Assembly (NCBI GenBank): GCA_900769565.1
Contig: CAAGHC010000030.1
Span: 4,242 to 68,241, forward strand
From: Clostridia bacterium
GTDB taxonomy: Bacteria; Bacillota; Clostridia; Christensenellales; Borkfalkiaceae
Reading direction: 5' to 3'
DNA: 64,000 bases
A program made the position numbers and the translations under genes. Of this stretch, positions 40,869 through 49,800 are shown piece by piece; the stretch's first letter is position 1; every line of letters starts with the position of its first letter. The notes below the pieces were generated by a model. That model ran no database searches, was not told where the DNA came from, and worked only from the letters and a program-made list of their open reading frames with translations.

Positions 40869-41966
40869 ATGAAAAAATTTTTATTCTCAATTTTATCAAT
40901 CGTACTAGCATTTACCTTGCTACTTTCAGGTTGTGGTGCTACTATGCCCCTTTCTTTTAATAACGCTTTCAACGGCGGTGGTGGTAGCAGTACGGGTATT
41001 AGAGAAGGTTTTAAAGAAGTTTTAACTTACGACGTTACCTACCTTGAAAACTATGATTCGTATTATAAAAAGAGCGACCTTTTAACCGATTCTATGCTAA
41101 CTTTTTCTTACCAAAACGGCACTTACGTTACCGAGTTTAGCGTAGTTTCAGCAACGTCTAGCACTCTTCCCGAACAGGTTAAATCAAGTGAAATTTTGTC
41201 CGTTCTCGATAACGACAGTAATAAAATGATTTACTGCATTAACACCGAACTTAATATCGACGTGGTTGCAAACGTTATGGACGGCAAGGGCGACGTTACT
41301 AATCACGACTTTATAAAGAGTACGACTTACTTCCTTATGGAAGGTCATTCGTTTGCACCTATTTATTCTGTTCAAACTACTAAAACTACCTTCTTTACTT
41401 ATTTAGGCGACTCGGTAAGTTTAACTGCTAACGATACCGACTACCTAATTTACGAGTATGGTGTTGTTTACGATAAAAAATCTTACACTATAAACAAGAA
41501 AGCAACGGAATATAAACAAGGTAAAGAACCGATTGAAACGATTGACCAACCTACCGTTTGCGAATACGAATTTAAGCGTGTGATAGATAACGGGACGCTT
41601 TTGTTTGCATTGCGTAATCTTACGATAGAAAGCGAATCTTCGGCCACGTTACCTACCGCTTCACCTTCTTACCAAACCCCCAAGTCTTTAACCGTTACTA
41701 ACCACGACGAGTTTTCTCTCGCTTTAACAGTAAACTATAACGGCGAAGAAAAGACTGCGCCCCAACTTCCCGTAAAAAAATTAGGGTTCGTTCTTTCTGA
41801 CGATAAGAATAAGGGCGCACCACAATACGCTATTATTCAATCTGCTGAAAACGGGGATATTCCGTTTAGGTCGTTATTAGTTGAATACGTTCAACCACTC
41901 ACTACTTACGGAACTTTCGTTTATATGGGCGCATTAAAATATACGCTTAAATCGGTTGAGATTTAA
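40869..41966 (+). CDS. Lipoprotein of unknown function, 365 aa
   Basis: Signal peptide with lipobox (MKKFLFSILSIVLAFTLLLSGC, Cys22), then a Gly-Ser linker (FNGGGGSSTG) and an extracytoplasmic domain of about 310 aa rich in beta strands, with no family I recognise. The sequence has many Thr, Ser and Tyr and no catalytic signature. ATG at 40869 follows CGGAGACG. It is divergent from addB and ends in a strong terminator, so it forms its own unit. Confidence 0.7.
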   Translation: MKKFLFSILSIVLAFTLLLSGCGATMPLSFNNAFNGGGGSSTGIREGFKEVLTYDVTYLENYDSYYKKSDLLTDSMLTFSYQNGTYVTEFSVVSATSSTLPEQVKSSEILSVLDNDSNKMIYCINTELNIDVVANVMDGKGDVTNHDFIKSTTYFLMEGHSFAPIYSVQTTKTTFFTYLGDSVSLTANDTDYLIYEYGVVYDKKSYTINKKATEYKQGKEPIETIDQPTVCEYEFKRVIDNGTLLFALRNLTIESESSATLPTASPSYQTPKSLTVTNHDEFSLALTVNYNGEEKTAPQLPVKKLGFVLSDDKNKGAPQYAIIQSAENGDIPFRSLLVEYVQPLTTYGTFVYMGALKYTLKSVEI

Positions 41967-41986
41967 ATTTAATTTTAGCCAACTTA

Positions 41987-42025
41987 AACGCCCGTACGTA
42001 ACGATAACGCACGGGCGTTAATTTT
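41987..42025 (+). terminator. Terminator after the 365-aa lipoprotein gene
   Basis: AACGCCCGT and ACGGGCGTT form a 9-bp stem followed by AATTTTAC. Confidence 0.8.
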
Positions 42026-42051
42026 ACAAATTTATAAAGGGTTGTAATATT

Positions 42052-42915
42052 ATGATTAAAAACAAACAACAATTACTATTAACGGAATTTAAGCGTTATC
42101 TCTTTATGATTATCGGGTGCTTTTGCTACTCTTTAAGTTTGCAAACCTTTCTAATTCCCAACAAAATCGTAGGTGGTGGCGTAAGTGGTGCCGCCTCGCT
42201 AATAAACATTCTAACGGGGCTACCAACCGGTCTATTTATAGTTCTCATAAATCTACCTATTCTTTTTTTTGGGTTTAGGTTAATGGGCTATAAATTCATT
42301 TTAAGATGTTTTATAACTACTGCTACTTTAGGTTTGACTACCGAAATTTTAGCACTATTCGTTCCCCCACTTACCGACAATGCGATTTTAGCATCCGTAT
42401 ACGGTGGAATTTTACAAGGTATAGGAATAGGCTTATTTATTAAATTTGAAACAAGTAGTGGCGGAACTGAACTTTTAGGCAGAATTACCCAAAACCTTTT
42501 TAAGACGGGTAGCATAGCAACCCACGTTGCAATATTCGACGCACTAGTCGTAATAGTGGGTGCTATTGCCCTTCTAAACCCCGAAAACATTCTGTTCGCG
42601 CTCATATTAATATTCGTCAGTGCAAAGGTTAGCGACCTTTTAGTTTTAGGCTTAAACAAGGCAAAACTTTGCTACGTAATAACAGACAAAGCAGAAATTA
42701 TTGCAGATTTTCTTATACGTCATAGCCCACGTGGAATAACCCTTTTAGATGGTACGGGAATGTACAGTAAACAACCTAAAGGCGTTCTTCTTACCTGTGT
42801 CAAACACCATCAAATATCAGCCCTTAAAAGTGCTGTCAAAAGCCTAGACGAGGGTGCGTTTATAATTGTATCCGACGCTAACGAAGTTTACGGCAAAGGT
42901 TTTTCTAATATGTAA
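42052..42915 (+). CDS. YitT-family membrane protein
   Basis: 287 aa: five or six N-terminal transmembrane helices (LFMIIGCFCYSLSLQTFLIPNKIVGGGVSGAASLINILTGLPTGLFIVLINLPILFFGFRLMG is the DUF161 signature region) and a C-terminal DUF2179 domain (AKLCYVITDKAEIIADFLIRHSPRGITLLDGTGMYSKQPKGVLLTCVKHHQISALKSAVKSLDEGAFIIVSDANEVYGKGF). YitT proteins are common in Bacillota; some link to folate/2-aminobutyrate or stress phenotypes, but the role is open. ATG 42052 follows AAAGGG. Confidence 0.93.
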   Translation: MIKNKQQLLLTEFKRYLFMIIGCFCYSLSLQTFLIPNKIVGGGVSGAASLINILTGLPTGLFIVLINLPILFFGFRLMGYKFILRCFITTATLGLTTEILALFVPPLTDNAILASVYGGILQGIGIGLFIKFETSSGGTELLGRITQNLFKTGSIATHVAIFDALVVIVGAIALLNPENILFALILIFVSAKVSDLLVLGLNKAKLCYVITDKAEIIADFLIRHSPRGITLLDGTGMYSKQPKGVLLTCVKHHQISALKSAVKSLDEGAFIIVSDANEVYGKGFSNM

Positions 42916-42928
42916 CTAAATACGATAA

Positions 42929-42965
42929 AACCCCCACTGCAAAACTTGCAGTGGGGGTTATTTTT
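42929..42965. terminator. Bidirectional terminator between yitT and the BspA-like gene
   Basis: AACCCCCACTGCAA and TTGCAGTGGGGGTT form a long GC-rich stem with a short loop. T runs follow on the plus strand (ATTTTTTATTT) and the A-rich flank gives TTTTATCG on the minus strand. Confidence 0.88.
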
Positions 42966-42976
42966 TATTTACAATT

Positions 42977-44179
42977 TTATTTTTCGCTATTCATGAAAAA
43001 GATTGATGCTTTTTGGCTATTGTCAACACCGATTACGTTATAGGTAACGGTTTTAGATAGGTTTGCAAACGCTAAAGCTTCAACCGTATCAAAAGCAGTA
43101 AGGTCAATAGTGTCAGCTACTTGACTAGCCTTAACACCTACGTAGTCGAGCGCAGTACACTTTTCAAAAGCGAGTGCGTTGATTTTTGCACTCTGAACAC
43201 CGTCGGTATATACGTTTACGAGTTTAGCACATTCCATAAACGCACCGTCACCGATTACTTCCAAAGCGCTTGAAAGGTAAACGTTTTTAACACCACTATT
43301 TCTAAACGCATAATCACCGATAGTCTTTACCGTTGCAGGAAGTTTTACTTCCGCACCTAATTTAGTTCCTTTGAATGCGTTAGCACCGATACTTTCTAGC
43401 ACAGAATTTTGTTCAAAAATTACTTCGTTAAGATTTGAACAAGATTCAAACGCACTGTCGTAAATGGTCTTTACCGTTGCAGGTAAGGTAATGCTAGTTA
43501 AACCGTTTGCACCACTGAACGCATTTTCGCCGATAGCGTCAATCTTGCCTTCTAGTACGATTTTATTAAGGTTTACCGCACCGCTAAAGGCGTACATAGG
43601 AATACTGTAATCAACCGTAGTCTTTATGGTAATTTTCTTTAACGTTGCTGGGAAATAGTAAGTTCCCGTTTGACCAGAGGCATAAGTTAAAGTTACGGGC
43701 GAGCCGAGCGCGTATTCGGTAGTGCCGAACAAGTGACCGATACTTCTTTCGCTATCAACAGCCTTATCTTCTGCCTTTTCGCTTTCAGCGTAAAAAGCAT
43801 CTGAATTTGCAGTAGCGCCAACGAAAGGAAGAACTAGTTCTTCTAACTTTTTAATACCTGCAAAAGCACCAGCATCAATTTCAGTAACCGTTTCGGGAAC
43901 GATTATCTTTTTGAGTGAAGAATTACCGCTGAATGCATTAGTTTTAATTCTAACGTTGGTAATGGTTTCACCGTAAATGGTTTCAAGTTCTTTTGCAATA
44001 TCAAGTTCAGTCTTATCTTCTTCTTGATTGTAGCCGTAAATGGTATAAACGCCATCAAGCTTTTTGCACAAAAGACCTTTTTCCGTACTGCCTGCACCGT
44101 TATCCTTACACGCTAAAAGCGAACAAGCGGTAATGAGCGTCAACACGGATATAATAATAATTTTGAGAAACTTTTTCAT
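42977..44179 (-). CDS. BspA-type leucine-rich repeat lipoprotein
   Basis: 400 aa. Lipoprotein signal (MKKFLKIIIISVLTLITACSLLAC), then LRR_5/BspA repeats of 22-24 residues such as LKKIIVPETVTEIDAGAFAGIKKLEELVLP, LTSITLPATVKTIYDSAFESCSNLNEVIF and VKLPATVKTIGDYAFRNSGVKNVYL. At about residues 105-165 an insertion (VGATANSDAFYAESEKAEDKAVDSERSIGHLFGTTEYALGSPVTLTYASG) interrupts the repeats. BspA-like proteins act at the surface in adhesion to host or other bacteria. Transcribed from its own promoter. Confidence 0.9.
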   Translation of the reverse strand: MKKFLKIIIISVLTLITACSLLACKDNGAGSTEKGLLCKKLDGVYTIYGYNQEEDKTELDIAKELETIYGETITNVRIKTNAFSGNSSLKKIIVPETVTEIDAGAFAGIKKLEELVLPFVGATANSDAFYAESEKAEDKAVDSERSIGHLFGTTEYALGSPVTLTYASGQTGTYYFPATLKKITIKTTVDYSIPMYAFSGAVNLNKIVLEGKIDAIGENAFSGANGLTSITLPATVKTIYDSAFESCSNLNEVIFEQNSVLESIGANAFKGTKLGAEVKLPATVKTIGDYAFRNSGVKNVYLSSALEVIGDGAFMECAKLVNVYTDGVQSAKINALAFEKCTALDYVGVKASQVADTIDLTAFDTVEALAFANLSKTVTYNVIGVDNSQKASIFFMNSEK

Positions 44180-44219
44180 AAGGACTCCTTATCTGCCCAA
44201 TTTATTCGTATACTCAAAT

Positions 44220-44248
44220 AGTTTAACATTTTAGAGCCCTTTTGTCAA
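44220..44248 (-). promoter_or_regulatory. Promoter of the BspA-like gene
   Basis: TTGACA (44248-44243), 17 bases, TAAACT (44225-44220) on the minus strand; AAGGAG ribosome site follows before ATG 44179. Confidence 0.82.
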
Positions 44249-44360
44249 TAGATAATATTTATTTAAATATTAAATTCTGTGTGTTTTTCTCTTTTTTAGT
44301 CTATTTATAGGTAAAATCGTGGTTACAAACTTAAGTTTTTTAACTTTCACTTTGTTTTTT

Positions 44361-45815
44361 CTAAATTATAACCTTTCCGTCAAAGAAACTTTCAAAAAAG
44401 CCGTTAGTGCCCGAACCCAACTTTTCGTATATACCCACCAAGTCGTCAGGCGTTGCATTTTTAAAGCAATACTCTTTATAATATTTTTTTAAACCCTTAA
44501 AAAAGGTTTCGTCCCCTACTGTTTTTCTTAAATAGTCGTACATAATGCACGGTTTTACGTAAGAAATATTAACGTACTCGTACTCGTTTTTAAAATCTTT
44601 TAGTGAACGCACCATAACGGTGTTTACGTTGCCGAAAATTTTATCATACACCGAACAGAAAACTTTATACGTCTTTTCAGATGCGTTTATTAAATTCCCC
44701 CTAGTATATCCGTATTCAGGAAACTTCTCGTAAAAATACACAACCGAATATTCGGCAAGCCCTTCGTCTAAAAAACCGTACTCTATCTCGTTATTACCCA
44801 CACCCGTCTGCCACCATTGATGCGCTGTTTCATGAACTATAACTTCGCCGTATGCGTTAGGCTCTAGCTTATCACTTATCATAACTAATGCGGGAAATTC
44901 CATTCCGCCTTGTAAAAATTCCGTTTGGACTACGCTATAAGTCGAGTAAGCATAACCACCGAAAGTTTCTGAAAAAGTATTGAAACTTCTTATTGCATAC
45001 TCTAAACTTTTTTCTGGGGTTTGGTCGTCATAGTAATAGTAGTTAATTTCTACACCCGTAGAATTATCGGTTAAAACGTGAAACTTTTCCGACAAAACGA
45101 ATGCAAACGAGCGCGCGTTATCTAGCGTATAATTTGAAACAGTCTTTCCATTTTCCGAATGTTTTTCAGTTAAAACGCCACTTGATGCAACTGTATATTT
45201 GCTGTCCGCCGTCAAACATACTTTATAGTCGGCTACGTCACTAAAGAACGGGTCACCATTAGAATAATACACGCATTCGTAAAAACCGTTTTGGTCTAAT
45301 CCACATAAAATAGGATAAAAATTAGCCAAATTTACTGCGTCGGAATTTATTCCTGTTCTTGCAATAACGTTTGCTAAATTAAGTTTATACTCGATTTCAA
45401 CTTGCACTTTTTGTTCGGGAAAAACACTATCTTCTAGACAAACTGAAAGAATGTTTTTATCTTCACCACATATCGAAAAATCTAGTTTTGTTCCATTAGA
45501 AGTTACGTTCACAATTTGCATATCTCCGTAGCTTATACCGTTTGGATACGCCCTATTTACGTACTCTGCGCCTATCGGAGAGTGCTTTGCATCTTTTCTA
45601 AACGCATTTCCAAATAAATTAAACTTAAGTTCGGAAAAAGCATTCTCGCTAGTGTTATAAAACTGCACTTTTTCCACACCTGATAAAAGGTTTCCGTCAA
45701 GCGTGCAAGTAATGTCGTAAGACGTACGCTCTAATTTTTGATTAGAACACCCTGAACAAATTACCGAAACGGTAAAAAGTAAAACTAAAGCTAATAATAA
45801 ACTTGTCCTTTTCAT
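44361..45815 (-). CDS. M1-family metallopeptidase lipoprotein
   Basis: 484 aa. Lipoprotein signal MKRTSLLLALVLLFTVSVICSGC, then the M1 beta-sheet domain, then the catalytic domain with VIVHETAHQWWQTGVGNNEIEYGFLDEGLAEYS: HEXXH plus the distant Glu (zinc ligands) 18 residues later. The GAMEN exopeptidase motif appears as GGMEFPAL. Such single-zinc aminopeptidase-like proteins are attached outside the cell; substrate unknown. ATG at 45815 has GCGGAG seven bases upstream; the same bases form the 3' arm of a terminator hairpin. A frame start at 45830 would put the ribosome site inside the gene. Confidence 0.9.
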   Translation of the reverse strand: MKRTSLLLALVLLFTVSVICSGCSNQKLERTSYDITCTLDGNLLSGVEKVQFYNTSENAFSELKFNLFGNAFRKDAKHSPIGAEYVNRAYPNGISYGDMQIVNVTSNGTKLDFSICGEDKNILSVCLEDSVFPEQKVQVEIEYKLNLANVIARTGINSDAVNLANFYPILCGLDQNGFYECVYYSNGDPFFSDVADYKVCLTADSKYTVASSGVLTEKHSENGKTVSNYTLDNARSFAFVLSEKFHVLTDNSTGVEINYYYYDDQTPEKSLEYAIRSFNTFSETFGGYAYSTYSVVQTEFLQGGMEFPALVMISDKLEPNAYGEVIVHETAHQWWQTGVGNNEIEYGFLDEGLAEYSVVYFYEKFPEYGYTRGNLINASEKTYKVFCSVYDKIFGNVNTVMVRSLKDFKNEYEYVNISYVKPCIMYDYLRKTVGDETFFKGLKKYYKEYCFKNATPDDLVGIYEKLGSGTNGFFESFFDGKVII

Positions 45816-45859
45816 AAAAAAACTCCGCATAAGATTTTACATTATCTTATTCGGAGTTT
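45816..45859 (-). terminator. Terminator hairpin whose 3' arm holds the M1 peptidase ribosome site
   Basis: AAACTCCG-A-ATAAGAT and ATCTTAT-G-CGGAGTTT pair with one mismatch (8-base loop) and are followed by seven T and then the ATG at 45815. CGGAG in the 3' arm is the ribosome site of the peptidase gene. Confidence 0.8.
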
Positions 45860-45935
45860 ATATTTAATATTCCTTTTATAAACACACTTTATCGCTAAAA
45901 GAAAATTTAAATAGTGCGTTTATAATATTAACTTA

Positions 45936-46625
45936 CTATTTCTCTTCAAGAGCAAGATACTTAATGGGGTCGATTTTTTCACCGTTTTCAATCACTTCAA
46001 AATGCACGTGCGCACCCGACTTATATTCTTGACGGTTGGTAACCGAAACTTGACCGATTACGTCGCCCTTGTTAACCTTTTGACCTACCGTAACACTGTC
46101 GCCGTCTGCAAGCGAATTATAAACCGTTTTAAGTCCGTCACCATGGTCAATCGTTACTACCGTTCCGTGTAAAATAGTGTTTTCAACGCTTTCAATCGTT
46201 CCACCGTAAACTGCAAGCACGTCCGTTCCTTCGGGTGCAAAAAAGTCTATTGCAAGGTGGGCTGTAAACCTATTGAGCGTTCCATTGAACACCATAACTT
46301 CACTATATTCACCGATAGAACTTGCATTTGCTACGGGCATAATAAATTCTATGGGAACGATTACCGGTTCAAGGTCGGGTTCGGGATTGGGATTAATTAC
46401 GGGCGTATCGTTTACGTTGTCGTCCGGTTTAATTACGGGGTCGTCTTGGATAATGCCGTTATCTGGATTAATAATATCGGGCACTTCCGCCTCCAACTGT
46501 TCAGAACGATTAATTAACATTAACGTTACCGAAAGACCTACCGCAAGGATACATAGTGCTAAAATAAAATACACTAAATTTCTTTTAAAGAATCCTGCTA
46601 CTCTGCTACTGTTTTGATTTTTCAT
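45936..46625 (-). CDS. M23-family peptidase-like membrane protein, SpoIIQ-like
   Basis: 229 aa. One N-terminal transmembrane helix (NLVYFILALCILAVGLSVTLML), an acidic Pro-Asp-rich linker (residues 45-90), and an LytM/M23 domain: NRFTAHLAIDFFAPEGTDVLAVYGGTIESV, GTVVTIDHGDGLKTVYNSL, VTVGQKVNKGDVIGQV and AHVHFEVIENGEKIDPIKYL. HxxxD and HxH zinc ligands are present, as in clostridial SpoIIQ. The size, topology and the YwmB-like gene just upstream suggest the engulfment protein SpoIIQ; other M23 endopeptidases are possible. ATG 46625 follows AAAGGAGA. Confidence 0.78.
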   Translation of the reverse strand: MKNQNSSRVAGFFKRNLVYFILALCILAVGLSVTLMLINRSEQLEAEVPDIINPDNGIIQDDPVIKPDDNVNDTPVINPNPEPDLEPVIVPIEFIMPVANASSIGEYSEVMVFNGTLNRFTAHLAIDFFAPEGTDVLAVYGGTIESVENTILHGTVVTIDHGDGLKTVYNSLADGDSVTVGQKVNKGDVIGQVSVTNRQEYKSGAHVHFEVIENGEKIDPIKYLALEEK

Positions 46626-46690
46626 TTTATATATCTCCTTTAATTTCTGCATAGATTATTGCCAAAAACTTTTTTTATATACACTTTTTA

Positions 46691-47107
46691 TTAAAAACTT
46701 CCATAAATTATCGGGCTACCCACTTTAATGTTGGTTTTACCTATAAAAACGTGTAAATTTATAAGTTTTTTACCGATATTAGCCTTGTATTTAATTTTTT
46801 TCGAATAAGCATAATAACTAATTCCACTTTCAATTTCTTCAACAAAAACTAATTTTGCATCGTAATCGGTTAAAAATTTTTCTAAATTAAAATTTTCTTT
46901 ATCAATTGTAAAACTTTCACCTGAAAGATTTTCAAGATAGATAAAATCGCTTTCATTAACGCTTATTATTTGCGATAGCGAGCCCTTGTTGCCAAGGTAA
47001 ACTTCGTATTCGTCGGCATACCCCTTAAAAACTGGTGTAACGTTAATATAACAGAATAAAAAAATTAGCGATAAAGCTAATAAATATGTAATAATGCTTT
47101 TAAGCAT
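46691..47107 (-). CDS. YwmB-like secreted protein, 138 aa
   Basis: An N-terminal signal/anchor (LKSIITYLLALSLIFLFCYINV) is followed by a small extracytoplasmic domain ending in ISYYAYSKKIKYKANIGKKLINLHVFIGKTNIKVGSPIIYGSF. The end (NLHV-x9-KVGSPIIxGSF) is like the C-terminus of YwmB-type proteins of spore formers, whose genes stand near spoIID/spoIIQ. It is shorter than B. subtilis YwmB, so the call is tentative. ATG at 47107 lies behind a hairpin that includes its AGGAG site. Confidence 0.5.
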   Translation of the reverse strand: MLKSIITYLLALSLIFLFCYINVTPVFKGYADEYEVYLGNKGSLSQIISVNESDFIYLENLSGESFTIDKENFNLEKFLTDYDAKLVFVEEIESGISYYAYSKKIKYKANIGKKLINLHVFIGKTNIKVGSPIIYGSF

Positions 47108-47145
47108 AAATAAAAAATACTCTCCTTTTCTTTTAGGAGAGTATT
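47108..47145 (-). terminator. Terminator hairpin whose 3' arm holds the YwmB-like gene's ribosome site
   Basis: AATACTCTCCT and AGGAGAGTATT form a perfect 11-bp stem (8-base loop) on the minus strand, followed by TTTTATTT and ATG 47107. AGGAG in the 3' arm is the only ribosome site near the start. Confidence 0.8.
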
Positions 47146-47200
47146 GACTTGTTTTTTGGTTTATATACCTAATATCTACAATTTTTATTTACTTACTTAT

Positions 47201-48340
47201 CTAGTCCCCGTGCTCTACACCGTCCCTAATTAGTCTTAACGCACCGCAATCAAAGGGTGCAAAACAAGCTAGTTTTACCGCTTTTGATATTTTGGAATGA
47301 ATTTTAACATTTTTAAAAAATTTTTTTTCATAAATCACTCTTACGTCTTTAAATATTTTACTTAACCTTATTATCATAGGTTTCAACTCGTTTTTTATAA
47401 AAGAAAACTTGTTTATATCAATTTGGGCATTCTGTTCGTTTATCTTTATAAACACGTTTTTTGAGTTAACGTTAAAATTTTTAGCCGACTCTATTACCAT
47501 TTTTTGATAATTGATAATCGCAATATCTTGACTGTTAAAAAAATCGGTGTTAAAGGTGCTTATAATTTCTAGAGCGCACAAAAACCTAAATACGTAGTCG
47601 TTAGTTGTGTCCGTTAAAACCAGCGCACATACTTTACAAGATGAATTTTTAAAATACCCCGCATTATTCAACTTGTAAACATTTAAAGAATAGTAGGCGT
47701 TTTTTATTTTATGTAAATAATCGTTGCAATCTGAAAAGTTTTTCATTAAATCTTCTGCTGTAAATAGCATTTCTTCTATTTTATCCAAGTCTTTAGTTGA
47801 ATTTATTAGTGTTTTTTGAAATAGAGCGTCTAATAAATCGCACAGCAAACATGCGTAACACATAAAATAGTGTTCTAAAGTTTTATTGTCGTCTAAATAA
47901 AATAAATATCTATCGGTATTTATATAAAAATCGTCGATTTTGTCACCGTTTTTTATATAAACTTGGCTATCTAGCGCCCCCTTAAAATCACCGTCTAATG
48001 GATAAAAGAACACGGGTATTTGACGGATAGTTCCCAAATATTGTGCATTTGGATAAAGCGATTTTTCAGTAACTACTATTGCCCTTACGTCTTCGGGAGT
48101 ATTAAAAAGTTCACATGCTTTTTCAATAGATAACACTCTTTCGGGTTTTAGTATCAGGTCTATACTTTTTAGCCCCGTGCCCTTTATAGTTTTTTCACTG
48201 TTTTGCTTGATGCTTAAATAGGTTTGCTCGGTATATAAATAAACTATTTTTGAATACGGAACTACCAAACTTAAAACGCTTTCAATACTCTCATGATTGT
48301 AAATTCTTATTTTGCCAAGAACAGTTTCAAAATTTAACAT
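47201..48340 (-). CDS. Protein of unknown function, 379 aa
   Basis: Not recognised. No signal peptide or membrane segment. The first 150 residues alternate strands and helices in a Rossmann-like way (YSKIVYLYTEQTYLSI, VRAIVVTEKSL, IRQIPVFFYPLDGDF), and the second half is helical with a cysteine-rich stretch (FMCYACLLCDLLDAL). The order vaguely recalls iron-containing alcohol or glycerol-1-phosphate dehydrogenases, but the glycine-rich NAD motif and the metal-binding His residues are not seen. If related, it is degenerate. The start ATG 48340 has no strong ribosome site. It precedes the YwmB-like and SpoIIQ-like genes on the same strand. Confidence 0.6.
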   Translation of the reverse strand: MLNFETVLGKIRIYNHESIESVLSLVVPYSKIVYLYTEQTYLSIKQNSEKTIKGTGLKSIDLILKPERVLSIEKACELFNTPEDVRAIVVTEKSLYPNAQYLGTIRQIPVFFYPLDGDFKGALDSQVYIKNGDKIDDFYINTDRYLFYLDDNKTLEHYFMCYACLLCDLLDALFQKTLINSTKDLDKIEEMLFTAEDLMKNFSDCNDYLHKIKNAYYSLNVYKLNNAGYFKNSSCKVCALVLTDTTNDYVFRFLCALEIISTFNTDFFNSQDIAIINYQKMVIESAKNFNVNSKNVFIKINEQNAQIDINKFSFIKNELKPMIIRLSKIFKDVRVIYEKKFFKNVKIHSKISKAVKLACFAPFDCGALRLIRDGVEHGD

Positions 48341-48475
48341 ATAACACCGATTGAATAAATTTGATAAATAGTATATTTACAAAACTAAAAAAGTCAAGAA
48401 CGAATAGCAAAATGTAAAAAAGTTACAAAAAAAGTTATTTTTAACTTATTTTTGGCAAAAATTTTTAAAAAACTA

Positions 48476-48503
48476 TTGAAATAATTTTTATATGTGATAT
48501 AAT
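48476..48503 (+). promoter_or_regulatory. Promoter of hup
   Basis: TTGAAA (48476-48481), 16 bases, TATAAT (48498-48503), followed by GGAGG and ATG 48536. Confidence 0.85.
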
Positions 48504-48535
48504 TAGACTATAAAAATATGGAGGTTCATAAATTT

Positions 48536-48811
48536 ATGAATAAAAATGAATTGGTAAGGGCAATAGCAAATAACGTTCGCATAACGCTTAAAGATGCGGC
48601 TTGCGCACTTGACGGTGTAATTGATGCAATAACCGAAGGCTTAAAGGCTGGTGAAAAGGTTCAAATTTCTGGTTTTGGTACTTTTGAACTTAAAGAAAAA
48701 GAAGCAAGAGAAGGAATTAACCCCAAAACGGGTGAAAAAATCCAAATTGACGCTACTAAAGTTCCCGTTTTCAAATTCGGTAAAGCTTATAAGGACTCTT
48801 TCAATAAATAA
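48536..48811 (+). CDS. hup: DNA-binding protein HU
   Basis: 91-aa nucleoid protein. MNKNELVRAIANNVRITLKDAACALDGVIDAITEGLKAGEKVQISGFGTFELKEKEAREGINPKTGEKIQIDATKVPVFKFGKAYKD has the HU/IHF helix pair, the GFGTFE turn, and the DNA-bending arm with the tip Pro of REGINPKTGEKI. ATG 48536 follows GGAGG; an in-frame ATG at 48518 includes the ribosome site. It is a single-gene unit with its own promoter and terminator. Confidence 0.96.
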   Translation: MNKNELVRAIANNVRITLKDAACALDGVIDAITEGLKAGEKVQISGFGTFELKEKEAREGINPKTGEKIQIDATKVPVFKFGKAYKDSFNK

Positions 48812-48817
48812 TCGTTT

Positions 48818-48846
48818 AGCCTGTCCGATAAGGACAGGCTTTTTTC
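48818..48846 (+). terminator. Terminator after hup
   Basis: AGCCTGTCC-GATAA-GGACAGGCT stem followed by TTTTTTCT. Confidence 0.92.
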
Positions 48847-48864
48847 TATACAAAGGAGAATATC

Positions 48865-49638
48865 GTGAAATTTACTCTAATAACAGGTGCTACCGGCGGG
48901 CTCGGCAAAGCCTTTTCGGAAATTTATGCTAAAAATAAAAACAATCTTGTTTTAGTTGGTACTAGCGAACAAAAACTTCAAGCACTTAAAAATGAACTAA
49001 ACGCTAAATACGACGTTATTATAGACTGCGTTCAAGCCGACCTATCTAAAAAAGAGGAACTTGAAAAGGTTTATAATTTTGTAAAAACAAACGGTTATTT
49101 CATAAATAATCTAGTAAATGGTGCTGGTTTTGGCGACAGGACTGACTTTAAGGATATGGACGTTAATTTGCAATTGGATATGGTTGCAGTAAACTGCTCT
49201 GCCCTTTTGTATTTTACTAGAACTTTCATTACTGAAATGTTAGAGCGCAATGAAGGGCATATAATTAACGTTGGCTCAATGGCTAGTTTCGTGCCTGGTC
49301 CATACATGTGCACTTACCATGCAAGTAAGGCGTTCGTTCTAAATCTTGGTGAATCTATCTGCCATGAAATAAGAAAAAGCAAAGTCAAATTATTAACACT
49401 TTGCCCCGGTCCATTTGAATCAGGTTTTGTTTCAAAGGCAAAAAACGACTGGACGTTTAAGAAAATTAAGCCTGTGTCTGCTATGAAAGTTGCTGAATTT
49501 GGATATAAAAAATCTATAAAAGGCAAGCGTATTGCCGTTTTAGGTTTTACTAATAAATTAACTACGTTTGCGCCAAGATTTTTCTCTAGAAAGTTCGTAG
49601 CATCCGTATCTGCAAGCACCTTAAAAAAGGGCGACTAA
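48865..49638 (+). CDS. Short-chain dehydrogenase/reductase, DltE-like
   Basis: 257-aa classical SDR: NAD(P) motif TGATGGLGKAF, VNGAGFG (NAG variant), the catalytic Ser in INVGSMASFVPGPYMCTYHASKAFVLNL together with YxxxK (YHASK), and the LCPGPFESGF segment. A basic C-terminal extension (FAPRFFSRKFVASVSASTLKKGD) with a hydrophobic patch fits the DltE/YqjQ group of lipid-related reductases. Substrate unknown. GTG 48865 follows AAAGGAGAATATC, 19 bases past the hup terminator, so it may be reached only by read-through or an unseen promoter. Confidence 0.85.
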   Translation: MKFTLITGATGGLGKAFSEIYAKNKNNLVLVGTSEQKLQALKNELNAKYDVIIDCVQADLSKKEELEKVYNFVKTNGYFINNLVNGAGFGDRTDFKDMDVNLQLDMVAVNCSALLYFTRTFITEMLERNEGHIINVGSMASFVPGPYMCTYHASKAFVLNLGESICHEIRKSKVKLLTLCPGPFESGFVSKAKNDWTFKKIKPVSAMKVAEFGYKKSIKGKRIAVLGFTNKLTTFAPRFFSRKFVASVSASTLKKGD

Positions 49639-49754
49639 AAATCAACTAAAAAGCAAGGAACGTACGGAAAATAAGGGAATTTTTAATAAAATCTCCCTAT
49701 TGCCCGAACGTTCTTTTCATTTTAAAATATTTATTTATCGATTATTGCAACAAA

Positions 49755-49787
49755 CAAAAAAGCAGTGCTATTGCACTGCTTTTTTTA
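49755..49787. terminator. Bidirectional terminator between the SDR gene and tuf
   Basis: AGCAGTGC and GCACTGCT form an 8-bp stem, with AAAAAA before and TTTTTTT after it, so that both converging units can end here. Confidence 0.9.
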
Positions 49788-49800
49788 TACGTGTCAAAAA

